NCBI GenBank assembly: GCA_030686995.1
Contig: CM060681.1
Span: 163,457,333-163,521,332 of the forward strand
Direction of reading: 5' to 3'
Length of the DNA: 64,000 bases
DNA from: Artemisia argyi
Lineage: Eukaryota; Streptophyta; Magnoliopsida; Asterales; Asteraceae
The notes under the pieces are model-generated. The model did not search any database and was not told the origin of the DNA. It worked only from the letters and a program-made list of their open reading frames with translations. The position numbers and the translations under genes were made by a program. Below are positions 48,127-61,090 of this stretch, piece after piece. Each line of letters begins with the position of its first letter. Position 1 is the first letter of the stretch.

Positions 48127-48544
48127 GTCACACGAAATCCACACATGTCCCTGTAAAGATCAACATGAGTTGCAGAGCCTACACATTGCCACGGGCAACA
48201 CTGGCCTAAATCCCCACCACGTGGAATTGAAGAATCTAAAGGACCAACTCAATATGCCAAAGATCAGATCTGTTACAAAAAAGAGAGTATGGCTACGTGT
48301 CTTATGATTGCAACTTCTATAGTGTTTGCTCACACAAAATGGATAATCATGTTTTGCATTCTTTAGCTTACTTATATACAACTTAGTTCAGGAATCATTT
48401 TAGGCTTGTGGTTAAAATTTCTTATGCACTTACATTGTTCCATGGTTACATACTTACATCTGTAGCCTTCGTTACCCACTTTTATGATAAACTCATCTGT
48501 CCATTGGTGAACAGAATCCTTTTTTAGCCTTGTAGGTAATCTTG
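48127..48544 (+). other. ABCG 3' flank
   Basis: Presumed 3' untranslated region and downstream DNA. No clear poly(A) signal was pinned down. It ends at the Copia insertion site. Confidence 0.5.
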
Positions 48545-49332
48545 TGTTAGATTATGGACATTATTTTAGTAGTCGTATGTTAGGATCGAACTCGAGATCA
48601 CGGGATTGCACACAATACGTATGAAGAGAAAAAAAAAATTATTTATAAATGTTATAAGTAATTATTAATAAACACAAAACTAATAATAGTAATTAGTATT
48701 TAATGATAAATGACTAATGGCCTTTTAACGAAGATTAGAAAAGTAATACTAAGGAAAATTTAGAAACAAGGGAAGGTTCCGGAATCTCCTAGGGGACTCC
48801 ACAACCGATCGGCCAAAAGGGGGGGTATTCCACCTCCTTATTGCCTTGAGCTCCAAGTATTCATTAATATAAATACTAACCCAAGATTCATTGTTTCTCA
48901 TAACTTGTACACACACATCTTGGTGTTTTCTCTCCTTTTCTTTGTCCCATAATCGATCCATCAAAACAATCCCATAAGGGATTCGATTTTTATAGATCAA
49001 CAAAGTTTTGTGTTTAATTACTTGCATAAACTTTTTCTTGAATTAGTACGTGTGTACAAGAACGTGAATCAAACACACTATTGTTTGATTCTTGGATTGA
49101 ATTACAAAAGAGGTAAGGGGTAATTCTTGTAATCCACATAAACCCTAATTAGGGTTCTTGATTGAAGATTGCAATTTGATTCTTGTTCGGGCTAGAATCA
49201 CAAAGGTATGTTTACTATTTAATATTGATTAATTAATTACATGTTATTTGATCTTGTTATAATTGCTTCCGCTATGCTCACTTGATGTGTTTGGTTTATT
49301 TTATATGAATGTCATGATATAATAATTCAACA
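48545..49332 (+). repeat. 5' LTR of Copia-type element
   Basis: TGTTAGATTATGGACATTAT ... ataattcaaca. A TATA-like tataaata lies at about 48869. A minus-strand ORF in both LTRs is a by-product of low stop density and is not considered a gene. Confidence 0.85.
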
Positions 49333-49333
49333 G

Positions 49334-49347
49334 TGGCATCTAGAGCC
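49334..49347 (+). other. Primer-binding site of Copia-type element
   Basis: TGGCATCTAGAGCC, one base after the LTR; similar to the initiator-tRNA-Met site. Confidence 0.75.
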
Positions 49348-52041
49348 GTTATAATGTGTAATTAATTATCGAAACGCATAAAAATTGGATCCTGGTTCGT
49401 TTAGTTACATGTTTTTAGGGTTTATTTGTTAGATTTCTAACCCTAAAATTTTTTATGGGTCGATTGACCTTATTAGGGTTTTAGGGTTTATGGTTTTTAA
49501 TTTTTTAATATGATTAGAAACTCTAGGATGTCATGTAATTGTTATACGTTTTAGTAAACGATCTTGGTGCAATATGTTAATTGTTAAGCTAAATCCATGA
49601 AAAAGTGCATATTTGCATGGATTTTTATATTGTATTATAATTTAAATGGTTTACATTGTTTATATGAATTAATGGTTAAGTTATATCGAAACATGTAAAT
49701 TTATTAGTAGATGTCGAATTGGAGAAGACTCCAATATTAAGTAATCAATTATGTGCTATGTGGTATTTATTTAATTTTGGCTTACGCAATCGATTTATCG
49801 ATGTATGTGGCTCTTTTTCCTAGAAGAAGAAAGCCTTAATTGAATTAATACGTTGTACACCTAAATTTGATTATTAATAGGACTATTGAATAAGATTTGC
49901 ATGTGGCTACATATTTTATACATATTTAATTGTTATGATTATGTATATTTGTTTATTTAGTTGTTTTATTTTTTATTGTACATTACTTGTTTTTTGTTTA
50001 TTAATTGTGTTAGACATGTTTATAAACGAAAAGGGTAATTTTTTAATAGAAAAATAATACGGACTAAATAATGGCGAAATTGTTTTGGTTTTTAAGAATA
50101 AATCTCAAAGGATTGGTTGATTGATGTTTTTGTACGTAATGGTTAAATAGGCTCGACCGAAGTTTACACACTATAAGATGGGTATAAGGATGGCTTCGCA
50201 TTAAATTGTTGCCTTAGAGAGACAACATTCTGTCTTAACGCTCGTTTGAGTGTAAATTAGACTTACCGAACAACCATTACATGTACACTGTCATCTTAAG
50301 GGTGAATTAACCACAATTCCACAATGATTATCCGAAACACTAAGCTTTCGGGCTTATGCAAAAGTACGATATAGTGGACGATAATTGTCGGTAATTCTTT
50401 AATTGGTGAACCCGATACCTCAATCAAAACTTTGTTATTTTACTCTTAGCAAATTGGTAACAAAAATGTTTTGAAAAACCAATGTTATGAAGTTGTATGC
50501 ATGCTTCTTCATACATTATTTTGATTACACGTCAAAATTTAATACCCTTATAAAATTAAGTCGAATGCCATCTAATTAAGAACACTTGAAGTTGTAATTT
50601 ACATCATGTGAGAACTTGGCGAGATTGCAATGGAGAGGTAAATTTCATAAATTCATTGCTAGCAGATCAACTGATGTGATGGATTTGTGAGTTTACAGTT
50701 TTTAAGTTAGACGACTTCAATTGAGTATGAAGTGAGATCTTAGACTCAAGGCATTAAGATGGGGATCAAACATGCTTACATTACAAAAGTTTTGTGATTG
50801 TAAATCCCATAAATTTAGGAATTGCAATATGATATTGGCAATTATTGTTCGACAATTACCTTGTTGGATACTATCATTACTAGCAGATCAACTGATGTAA
50901 TGGTACTATGTCAATTAGGATCCTAGCTTTAAGAAAATACTATGGTTTATATGTATATTTACCAATGGGTATTTTATTTTCTTAAAGATCTAATTATCGA
51001 AAATACTGAAATTGAATTTTGTAATTCGTTTTAATGTATTAATGTAACGTTCAAACCGTAAACGCACTTTGGGCTTTGGTAAATTGATTTCGTTCTGTTT
51101 TCAAACAAATGTTTGATTAAGAATAATTTACTTAAAAGACAAAAGAAGTCTCCTTTCTATGAAAGAAGAGTGAGACACAATCCTGTTCCTTTTCATGAAT
51201 GAGAAAGGATAATAGGAATATTAGATATGTCTAAATTCTAATATAACTCATAGCAATTTTTTTTTTAATAGTTAAGAAAATTGCGAATATTTTCCATGGA
51301 GATTTTATCATCCTCATTTGGTGATTAAATTCTTAGTAACAAATATGATATTTGGTTAACAGAAAATTATGTATGACATTTTATGAGTTATTATAATTAG
51401 AAGTTAGACTAATTACTGCAAAATGTTTAAAGTCAAATTAGTTGTTTTGACTATTTTAAAGATGCTACATACATTGTAGGATGGTAGACCTGTTAAGGAA
51501 AAAAATTGCATGCCCAATTTTTCAAGTTAATAGTATTGGTGGATAGTCCATCATTTACGTAGTAGAATACACTATTTAGTGCATAAGTAATTGTTACATA
51601 TGTATCTTCAAAGGTGTAGGAAAGTTATAAACACACTATTTTCTTTCACTGGATATGAAACATTTACAATGTTGTCAAATTCAGTGGGAGTATTGTGTAC
51701 TTATTACTGAATAAGGAATTATTTTAATGACCTTTAATTCAGTGGGAGTTACAAGCTTTGACATCTTGGTAGCTAAAGATAATTACTTTCCAAGTGTAGA
51801 AACTCATACTTTTAAGGATAGTCTTGTACGTTTTCTTACTAGACATTGTTGTTCTACATCTACTTGTTATGCTAAAATCTATGACACAATCATATTGATC
51901 ACATAAACAAATGCATGGCGTGTTGTTTATCAACTATATGAGGTTGTTTCATGCACAAGTGGGAGAAATGTTATCTTTATTGTGTGCAAGAAACAACTCA
52001 TAAAGATATGATTTAATGGATTCTCTTGACTACAAGGTAAG

Positions 52042-52386
52042 AGAATAATGTTCTAATATGAATTATACTAAGATAATTCTAGAAACACTTGGTGTTACAA
52101 TTTATGGTATGTGAGAGCTTAGCTAGATTGCAACAACAAGGTGAATTTCATATTTCATTACTAGCAGATCAACTCATGTAATTGAACTATGCGAATTTGC
52201 AGTTTCTAAATTAGAATAATGTTCTAATATGAATTATACTAAGCTAATTCAAGAAACACTTGGTATTACAATTTACGTTATGTGAGAGCTTAACTAGATT
52301 GCAATAACAAGGTGAATTTCATATTTTCATTACTAGCAGATCAACTGATGTAATTAAACTATGAGAATTTGCAGTTTTTAAATTAG
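52042..52386 (+). repeat. 171-bp tandem duplication inside Copia-type element
   Basis: Copies begin at 52042 and 52213 (agaataatgttctaatatga). A diverged third copy lies near 50570-50710 and a partial one near 50870. All four carry ctagcagatcaactgatg or a one-base variant. Confidence 0.8.
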
Positions 52387-55369
52387 ATACCTATTAGAAC
52401 ATGTGTCAATATGATATCAAGACTACTTTAATTTGTTTATTTATGAATTCATGGAATGACATAAATTAATAAAGTAATCTAATGCTGCTTCAATCTGAAT
52501 ATTTATGTGTTCTTGGAATGACATAAATAAATGAATAAATAATGTTGTTTACATTATTGTGAAGTAATATATTAACTTGAAATTACTATTGAAACCAAAA
52601 GATGGTGTTCATAATTACTTTAGTTAAACATGTTTATATTTCATTGTAAAGATATAAACATAAAGTCTTTTAATTGTTACAAGACTTATAATAAAGTAAG
52701 ACGTTATCTTGTTGTGTTTTTTAATTAAGACATATACATGAAGTTATTAAATAGTTAAATAACTTATAATGTATAGTGGGGTTATAACAGTTTATGTTTT
52801 CTTATAAAGACATGAACATGAAGTGACTTTGCAAAAAGTACTTGTGTTATAAAGCATGTAATTGGCTTGAAAATTATTATACCATTAAAATGCATTAGTT
52901 GGTAAATAGACAAGTCAAAAGAAAATATGGATATCTTAAATATTGTTAGATTATCTTACAATATTAATACTAATGAAATACCAAATGTTTATGGTATGTT
53001 CAGTTAGGAAAATTAAACTCTTGTTATATTGTTTGATTAAAGATAACTATGACTTCTTTTCTTCCAAAAGTTATCAAGGTTAGAATGTTGAGTATGACTT
53101 GGACATATTTAATAAAACTCCAACATAGAAGATTAATAAGACATTATCATATGATGGAATGTGATGAATCACATTAAGTCTTAAATTGAAGTTCTAAATT
53201 TGTTTAACTGCTTATGAAGAGGTTATTAACAAAGTAAAGTCAGGAACTGTCAATAAGTATTTGTAATATCCCAAAAGAGAACATTGTATTGTTGCTTTAT
53301 TTGCTAAGAATTTAAAGATAGTCTTTAAATTGCTAAAAGCAAGTGGGAGTTTTGATCTTTAAAAGATAAAATTACAAGATACATAATCTTCTAAAATACA
53401 CTAGTAAATATCATGATGAAGTTTGATATTTGAATGTTAAATATCAGCATGATAATAAAGTTTGACATTTAAATGTTAAATGTTAAATCTCAAAATGATG
53501 GAATTGTCATTAAGAGAATAGTAATATATCTCAGATATTTGATTAATATGCTGAGTGTTATGATTTACAGGATTATTGTAAACCTGATAATCATTATAAT
53601 ACATTACCAATTATGAAATTGGGTAAAGTACACATGCTATGAATGATTAAGATGCAATCTATAAAGATAATCAATTTTAGAAACTTGGTTTATCTTAATA
53701 GTTAGACTAGAAAATGAAGATGAGTTTCTTCAAAGATAAAGTAACCCTTATGGTTTAAATCTTTGTATAGAAATCATATGGACAATATTGTGCACGTATT
53801 TAATGCATGTCTTATGACAAGATTATTAATCACATTAAACAATTAACTGTGATTGAATATTCTATTATAAACACATTAAATATATAAAGATTATGATTGT
53901 CATATTTAGTTTCATTTATATGAAATTGACAATAGAATATCAAAACTCTTTCATGAGTGATTACTTGAGCGAGGACGATAAGTAATCAAAAGGAGTTTAT
54001 GAATTCAAATAAATCTTTGGAAGTGTACAAAGTGCAATAATCCATGGATGGATAAATGCATGCATCTAGAAGATTACTCTTATGTTTAATTATTAAATTC
54101 ATGTTTTGATTTATAATTGAAATAAGATAATTTCTAAGTATTCCTAAAAGCTAGTGGGAGTATTATGTTTAATTTCTTAAAATCATATATGTTGTAGAAC
54201 ATATAAAAGGTAACATTCCATATAAGTTAAAAGTTAAGTCTTAGTTTGGAATGAAACTTTAAAGATTTAGGAAATAAGACATACAACCTTGGAATGAATG
54301 TTTATTGTTGAAACATGAGCGGGAAATAAATCTAATATAACATGATATATTATTATTTAGAAAGTCTAAATGGATATGTACAACATAAATAAAATTTAAG
54401 TATGACTCATAGATTTTTCATGTATATCATGTTTTGTTGTATCATACTTGATTACAAGATGATTTGACAATATTAATATCTAATTAAAAGTTATTAGATA
54501 ACTTGTGTAATATTCTAAAAAGAATATGTTTGATTATAGAATTACATCTAAATCTGGAAAAGCTTCGAAATTCTATAGATGAACAATTTTTCAATTGTTG
54601 TGAAAATTGTCATAGCCAACAAACTTGAAAGTTTGAAGGGTATCAAACATTACACAATAGATATTAATGTTTACGGAAATCATACTATATTATAATGGAG
54701 GAAGGCCTACTATTAATAGAAATACTTAAAATTAAGCAATACAACTTCTAAAGCTATAAGTACAACAATCAATGCTACTTATAGAAATTCTTATCATATT
54801 TAATTCTAACATACAATTAATACTAACATTAATACAATAAATAAATCATTATATATATTAAATACAATTAATTAAGTGGTCAATAAATACAATTAATGCA
54901 CTTATTAAAACACCCCTTACATAAGAAATACAAATTATCAAGCATATTATACAACCAACTTAAACACAATTCCTGCATTAAATGTCACTAATACAAATAA
55001 TAAAACATATTATACAAATATTCAAGCCCGAACAGGCAATGGGGCAAATGGGCTCGAGCCCGAACGGGCACGGGTCGAACGGGCTCGAGCCAACGAGCTC
55101 GAGCCCGAATGAATACGAGCTAAACGAAATTTTTTATATCCGTAAATTTATTGTCAAAAAGAACATAATAAACTAAAATTATGTTCACATATTGTACAAA
55201 CCAAGCAAACTACTAAACAAAAAAATAATAAAATAAATAATAAATAAAATAATACAAACTAAGCAAAATTTCATCAAACTTTTGCTTTAAAAAACTAATC
55301 AGTAAAACTATTGCCAAAAAATGTATATATAAAATAAATTATTAGCCGAAAAATTTAAATTACATGATG

Positions 55370-55401
55370 CCCGCAGCTGCATCGCGCGGGGACCCTGCTA
55401 G
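55370..55401 (+). mobile_element. Helitron 3' terminus inside the Copia-type element
   Basis: GC-rich imperfect hairpin (cccgcagctgcatcgcgcgg) followed by CTAG (55398-55401) and T. Preceding sequence at 55020-55110 is rich in gctcgagcccg-type repeats. The 5' end was not found. Confidence 0.6.
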
Positions 55402-56601
55402 TTTTTAATAGTATATTGTTGTTGCATACAATGATGCTAATGAAATTGAGATGACACTCAATACTATTTATGGTAAGGATTTCATCCTTGACTATTACTA
55501 GTTATGCTTACTAAAAGCATAGTTGCATTATACATTAAGAGAATAAGAATACTTTAAACTTTAAAATGTTTGGAAGTTTAATTATCATAAATTGGTGGTT
55601 AAGGATGTCACACCTTTTATGAAATATTATATGGCATTGTCAAAAATAGTTGAGTATGCACATACAAGAACTTCACTAGTTGAATTCTTGAAATAAGTAT
55701 TCTTAAAATTCCGATAGATCAAAGTTGGATGATTTATGTTTTATCAACAAGTAGGAATGTCATTACTTGAGACATAATTCATCAACAAGAGTTATCATGC
55801 ATTGATCTATTTAGTATTTGGATAAGGGATGTTAAACAATTATTATAATAAAATTAAATACATGGTATGTTTAATTTATAATAAATTGTATCTTGTATTT
55901 GTATGTTTAATCCATGAATAAATGTTATTCTAAATTGTCCGTTGTCAGTTAATAATATGGGAATATTATTAAATCAAGACAAATCTGAAGGTTGGTATAA
56001 TATACTTAAAATATATTGATGCGTAGTCATGCCATTTCAGATGATATTTAATGATACCGAATATAGGACTTATCCCAACTACATGATGTTACTTTATGGA
56101 TTTTGTTATTAAGTAAATCATGAGAAGTTATCCTCAGACTTGAGATGCAAGATAAGTGTCATGAATGTAGTACATTTTTGTGGAACAACTTAACGCTATA
56201 CGTAACTGGTAGTCATAAGGGTTGTTTTCGGAAGTGTTACAAAGTTTGTGGGTTTTGCTTGTAGTCAAGATAGAATTTATTCCTTCAAATTTATTTTTGG
56301 AGTTTAATACTGCTGGGCCCCTCGTAGGATTGGTAAGATGTATGTGTGGCCACACCCAAGATCTCCCCTGAATATGTTCAGAAGATTTGGTAATCTTGCT
56401 CAATCATAAACAACGAGAAACAGAATGGTTAATTAAGGAATGACTTTAATCCATATCCTTATTAACATGGTATTAGAAACAAAAGGATAATAATAATGAG
56501 AAATCATTAAAAGGTTTTCCAGGAGCCTTACCCGAGATCGTACTAGAGGCATCGGCGTGTTGCAAGACGCTAATCGATGTGATTACACTATTAAAATATG
56601 T

Positions 56602-56613
56602 CCAAGTGGGAGC
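56602..56613 (+). other. Polypurine tract of Copia-type element
   Basis: ccaagtgggagc directly abuts the 3' LTR. The agtgggag core also occurs five times within the internal region. Confidence 0.75.
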
Positions 56614-57402
56614 TGTTAGATTATGGACATTATTTTAGTAGTCGTATGTTAGGATCGAACTCGAGATCACGGGATTGCACACAATACGTATGAAGAGAAA
56701 AAGAAATAATTATTTATAAATGTTATAAGTAATTATTAATAAACACAAAACTAATAATAGTAATTAGTATTTAATGATAAATTACTAATGACCTATTAAC
56801 GAAGATTAGGAAAGTAATACTAAGGAAAATTTAGAAACAAGGGAAGGTTCCGGAATCCCCTAGGGGACTCCACAACCGATCGGCCAAAAGGGGGGGTATT
56901 CCACCTCCTTATTGCCTTGAGCTCCAAGTATTCATTAGTATAAATACTAACCCAAGATTCATTGTTTCTCATAACTTGTACACACACATCTTGGTGTTTT
57001 CTCTCCTTTTCTTTGTCCCATAATCGATCCATCAAAACAATCCCATAAGGGATTCGATTTTTATTGATCAACAAAGTTTTGTGTTTAATTACTTGCATAA
57101 ACTTTTTCTTGAATTAGTACGTGTGTACAAGAACGTGAATCAAACACACTATTGTTTGATTCTTGGATTGAATTACAAAAGAGGTAAGGGGTAATTCTTG
57201 TAATCCACATAAACCCTAATTAGGGTTCTTGATTGAAGATTGCAATTTGATTCTTGTTCGGGCTAGAATCACAAAGGTATGTTTACTATTTAATATTGAT
57301 TAATTAATTACATGTTATTTGATCTTGTTATAATTGCTTCCGCTATGCTCACTTGATGTGTTTGGTTTATTTATATGAATGTCATGATATAATAATTCAA
57401 CA
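56614..57402 (+). repeat. 3' LTR of Copia-type element
   Basis: 789 bp, starting TGTTAGATTATGGACATTAT and ending ataattcaaca. About 99% identical to the 5' LTR. Confidence 0.85.
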
Positions 57403-58007
57403 TTTTGATCTATAATGCTGAATTGCTGATTGCTAGAAGTTATATACTGCTTTTTATACAAAGCTAACTAATATGGTGCAAACCCAAATTACCCCTCATA
57501 TTATGTTTGTATTGTAAATCAAAAACTTGCTATAGATAATCATTATGAGGTGATCTGCACACAACCAAAATTACTTGCATATGGCTAACACTTTTCAATG
57601 TTAAAGTTTTTACTCTTACGCCGTGAGTTTTGATTGTGTACGAATCACATCACGGGTGTTTGAAAATGATAGACATTTTGTTATCTTCTATAAAATTTTG
57701 ATCCTTTGTTTCCTGAAGTCCATTCTAAGACAAGATCAGGAAAAGCAGGGAGTTAAAATTTAATATTTTGTCTATGTCATATGTCCATGGAAAGGGGTAC
57801 AACGATTATTGAAAAAGAAAAAAGAAGTCAAACTCTACATATAATAGTTCTTATATATTCAAAGATCACAACTAGTTAGAGAGTGGTACACCACATTTTC
57901 TTCCAAATTAACTAGGGGAGATTTACATTTACACCCCAGAGTTATGAAAATTTATATTCACACCCTACATTATGAAAACTTGTCACAAGTTATCATCCCG
58001 GACTAGT
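57403..58007. other. Intergenic DNA / PRISE 3' flank
   Basis: No gene. The part next to 58007 is the presumed 3' untranslated region of the minus-strand reductase gene. Confidence 0.5.
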
Positions 58008-59171
58008 TCATGGAATTAGTTTTTCTTTCCTCATAACATCAATCCAATGTGTTATCGACTCGAGTGCATGATATCGTTCTGTGAACCCGAGTCGGTCTGC
58101 TTTAGCCCTTGTCCCTAGCATCTTTACTGGACAACGAAACAAAGCATCCAAGAAATACCAATTAGCCAAATCCTCCATCTCAGTCTCGACCAAACCCTCT
58201 TTTCTCACTATCTCTTTCCAAACCGCCCCCATATCGCGCATAGACATTGAATACGTAAAATCCTCTGACATCATTTCCCATGGCACTATTGCTCCAAACT
58301 TTTCCCCGATTGGTGCCCATATATCCTTCCAAGTTGAATCATCTCCGTTTATTGAATTGAACGCTTGCCCATCATTTGATTGAACCAAATCATTTGTGGC
58401 TGCCCAAATTTGTTGTTTGGCCACAAGCCTGGCATCTGAGCTATCAATGAACTGCTCCTCCCAACACTCTTTTCTTCCCCCGAATATAAAGGGAAGATTT
58501 AAATACTTACAAATTGTCCCGTAAACGCATAAACTTCCCATGAAGTTATACAAAGTCTTTTGAGAACTCCCTATGATCAAACCAGGTCGATGAACTGACC
58601 ATGGAACCATGCCTGCTAGCCTCTCTTTAAGTAGGTCTTCAAGACCATAATAAAAATTACACCCCACTTGTGTTTCAACTCTAGGACAATTCTCGTCATA
58701 GTAACAAACCTTTTTGACCATATTATCAAAAGAACCTCCATTTAGAGACACATAATGTTTTGTCCCAGTTTGAAGCGAGAAATGCTTCAAACCATTGGCT
58801 CTTGGGAGGATTGAGTCCAAAGCATTAGACATCATGCTTTTGTTTTGCTCGTAACATTCAATGCTATCCAGGGGAAACTGGCTAGCCCAAGTGACCCAAA
58901 ACACATGAGTCACATCATGCAAATGAGACAACTTCATTTGTGTTTCAAAAGGGTCAAGAAGGTTGCATGAAATGAAATGATAATTTGGGTTCGTTTTTGA
59001 TTTCTTGATCATCGCTATCTCAGGCCTCCTTGCTACGCCGTAAACTTTCCATTTGGATCTTGCAAGTAGCTTCTCAAGAAGCTGTTTTCCAACAAGACCA
59101 GTTACTCCAAAGATGATGGCAACACCTTTTGGAGCCTTTTTAACTTTCTTCTGAAGCTTTTCAACAGCCAT
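58008..59171 (-). CDS. PRISE reductase (progesterone 5-beta-reductase / iridoid synthase-like)
   Basis: 387-residue soluble enzyme of the short-chain dehydrogenase superfamily, encoded by one uninterrupted exon. PRISE enzymes use NADPH for 1,4-reduction of enones. Known activities include progesterone 5-beta-reduction (cardenolide route) and cyclisation of 8-oxogeranial in iridoid synthase. Seen: nucleotide-binding GVTGLVG at residues 22-28, cofactor-phosphate-type VARRP at 46-50, VFWVTWA at 90-96, the active-site lysine in TGTKHYVSL (K138), and the catalytic tyrosine in NFYYGLED (Y174/Y175). Length is normal for the family and the start Met precedes a Lys-rich tail as in relatives. The C-terminus ([10 protein letters not shown]) is intact. 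Family genes I recall have at least one intron, so the absence of an intron is notable. The sequence cannot tell which substrate is used. Other PRISE subfamilies (VEP1-like) are equally possible. Confidence 0.9.
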   Translation of the reverse strand: MAVEKLQKKVKKAPKGVAIIFGVTGLVGKQLLEKLLARSKWKVYGVARRPEIAMIKKSKTNPNYHFISCNLLDPFETQMKLSHLHDVTHVFWVTWASQFPLDSIECYEQNKSMMSNALDSILPRANGLKHFSLQTGTKHYVSLNGGSFDNMVKKVCYYDENCPRVETQVGCNFYYGLEDLLKERLAGMVPWSVHRPGLIIGSSQKTLYNFMGSLCVYGTICKYLNLPFIFGGRKECWEEQFIDSSDARLVAKQQIWAATNDLVQSNDGQAFNSINGDDSTWKDIWAPIGEKFGAIVPWEMMSEDFTYSMSMRDMGAVWKEIVRKEGLVETEMEDLANWYFLDALFRCPVKMLGTRAKADRLGFTERYHALESITHWIDVMRKEKLIP

Positions 59172-59250
59172 TTTTTAAGGGGTTTATGTTCTCAGTAGCT
59201 TATGAGATTGGTTATAATTTGGTATGGTATTATTGGATGAACTATGAGGG

Positions 59251-59258
59251 TTTATATA
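59251..59258 (-). promoter_or_regulatory. TATA box of PRISE gene
   Basis: The minus strand reads TATATAAA about 80 bases upstream of the start codon. Confidence 0.6.
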
Positions 59259-60409
59259 GTTGTGCATGATGTTTGCTAATCCACTTTTTGAACCATCTTA
59301 AGGCTTACCAACTGTCATAGAATAGTTTATTCAAAAAATATACTAGTATATCAAATGTATGCATTGACTAATCAAACATATCAATAGGATCTTTTATGAT
59401 CTTGAGGTAGTGAATTTCGAATCTTTATAATCTTTAATTTTTGAGTTCGAGTCATTTTGTAAGCGGGTGTATCTAATAACAAAGTCAGAAAATCTACAAA
59501 GAATAACTAAACTTAGAAATTGTTTATTGTATTTTTTTGGGAGCGAAACTATTTTGTTGTGGGGAGTATACAAAAGTTTTATAATAGCTCAGCCAATTAC
59601 AAACAGCAAATCTATCACTATATAATCAAGTATTTAAAATATACATAATCTATATATTTAAAATCTTTTCCAAAGGGAAATAATTAAAATCTTGATTTTT
59701 AAGTTTAATGATCCGCAGTGGAATGCTCATTTGCTTATGGGAAAATAATCCCTAGAACTTTGTCTGCTGCTAGGTATAAACAAGAGATCAATTGTATAAA
59801 ATCATAAAGTTGAAGACTGTAAAGTGAAAGTTTTAAATTTCACTTTTCAAACAAAGGCGGTTAACTTTGTACAGTAGCAATGTTATTCCCTTTGTTTATT
59901 TACGGGCAATTTCATATTTATCCAACTTAAACATAATAATGTCATATTTACCCAAAACATGCTTTAATTGCATTGTAAATCATGTATTCAAAACTTGTAT
60001 TTTGGGTATATATATGACATTTTCATGTTTAGATTGGATAAATATGGAATTATCCCGTTTATTTATTTCTAGAATAATACGTACTTCTTAATATATAGGG
60101 AGGTGCTTTGCACACATTTTCTTTTTAGAAAGTCAATATATTCTAGAGAACCTCGAAAAAGTCCACATTACAATACAAGGCACCCCGTTCGATTAACGAA
60201 ATAAATTAAAGAGAAAGGGCCGAAAGGAAATAAGCTTAAATACAAATAAAAGAAACGAAACAAAAACTAGAAGCCTACATTTGTTATTTGCACACTTCGT
60301 TGTACATACAGTTAAACCATGCTATAAATAATGTACAAGTACATGATGAACTTAATAAAGTGTCCAAATAAAACTTGAGAGTGTGCGACAACAATTTCAC
60401 TTTTAGCGC
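59259..60409. other. Intergenic DNA
   Basis: Upstream region of the PRISE gene; no gene or structured repeat recognised. Confidence 0.4.
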
Positions 60410-61090
60410 GACAACGATCTTGACTTGACTTTTATTGACTTTGACTTTTTGACTTTACCATTTTTGATGGAACCTTTAGCGGCTACAAGTCGACGCTAAA
60501 GGTTTTGACTTTTATTGACCAAAACCTTTAGCGACTGTAAGTACTGGTGTCATTTGGGTTGATCAGGTCGGGTTCAGGTCAAGCCTCCAAAAAGAATACC
60601 CCAACCCGACCTTGTTTAGATATCGGGTCACTCGGGTAGGGTCATCTCGGGTTCGGGTCTAGGTCCATTTACTTCAATATGTTTATTGTTAATTGACTCG
60701 GGTTGGTCATGTTCGGGTCAAGGCTAAAATAAACATACCCGAACCCGACCTTGTTTAGAACTCGGGTCGATTCGGTTTGACCCGATTGACCCGAATATAA
60801 TTTTGAACCCGATTGACCCGACCCGACCCGAATTGGCTCGAGTTGGGTTCGGGTCGGGTCAGCCCGAATGACACCCCTAACTACAAGTCGTCGTTAAAGG
60901 ATTTGACTTTCATTGACCAAATTTTTTGGCGACCGCTTTTAGCGACTATTTGTGGTCTCTAAAGATTTGACTTTCGTTGACTAAACTAAAATGGCGACCA
61001 TCTTTAGCGACGAAATGTCATCGCTAAATATTTGACTTTTGTTGACTAAAATAAAATTGCAACCACATTTAAAGACGATATGTCGTCAGC
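60410..61090. repeat. CACTA-like subterminal repeats
   Basis: Several degenerate units combine tttgacttttattgac with tttagcgac and its inverse gtcgctaaa. Such paired motifs are typical of CACTA (En/Spm) subterminal regions. No CACTA terminus was securely located, so the element is only inferred. A MITE at 60543-60880 interrupts the array. Confidence 0.5.
60543..60880. mobile_element. hAT-like MITE inside the subterminal repeats
   Basis: Ends ggtgtcatttggg and the inverse of ggtgtcattcggg. The flanking 8-mers ctgtaagt (60535-60542) and ctacaagt (60881-60888) match at 6 of 8. The interior is rich in cgggt/gaccc motifs, like the MITE at 22973-23418. Confidence 0.65.

Larger units (their letters stand above)
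48545..57402 (+). mobile_element. Complete non-autonomous Copia-type element
   Basis: Bounded by direct LTRs that differ at about nine positions in 788 by eye. Flanks tcttg (48540-48544) and ttttg (57403-57407) are a plausible 5-bp target duplication with one C/T change. The internal 49333-56613 is AT-rich with stops in all frames, and I find no protease, integrase, reverse transcriptase or RNase H motif. The largest ORFs (51739-51933 minus, 54982-55176 plus) look random. Confidence 0.8.

Noticed and set aside
48749..49027. 92-codon minus-strand ORF present in both Copia-type LTRs (also 56820-57098)
   Set aside because: Conserved only because the LTRs are nearly identical. No domain, and it overlaps the expected promoter and start of the LTR transcript.
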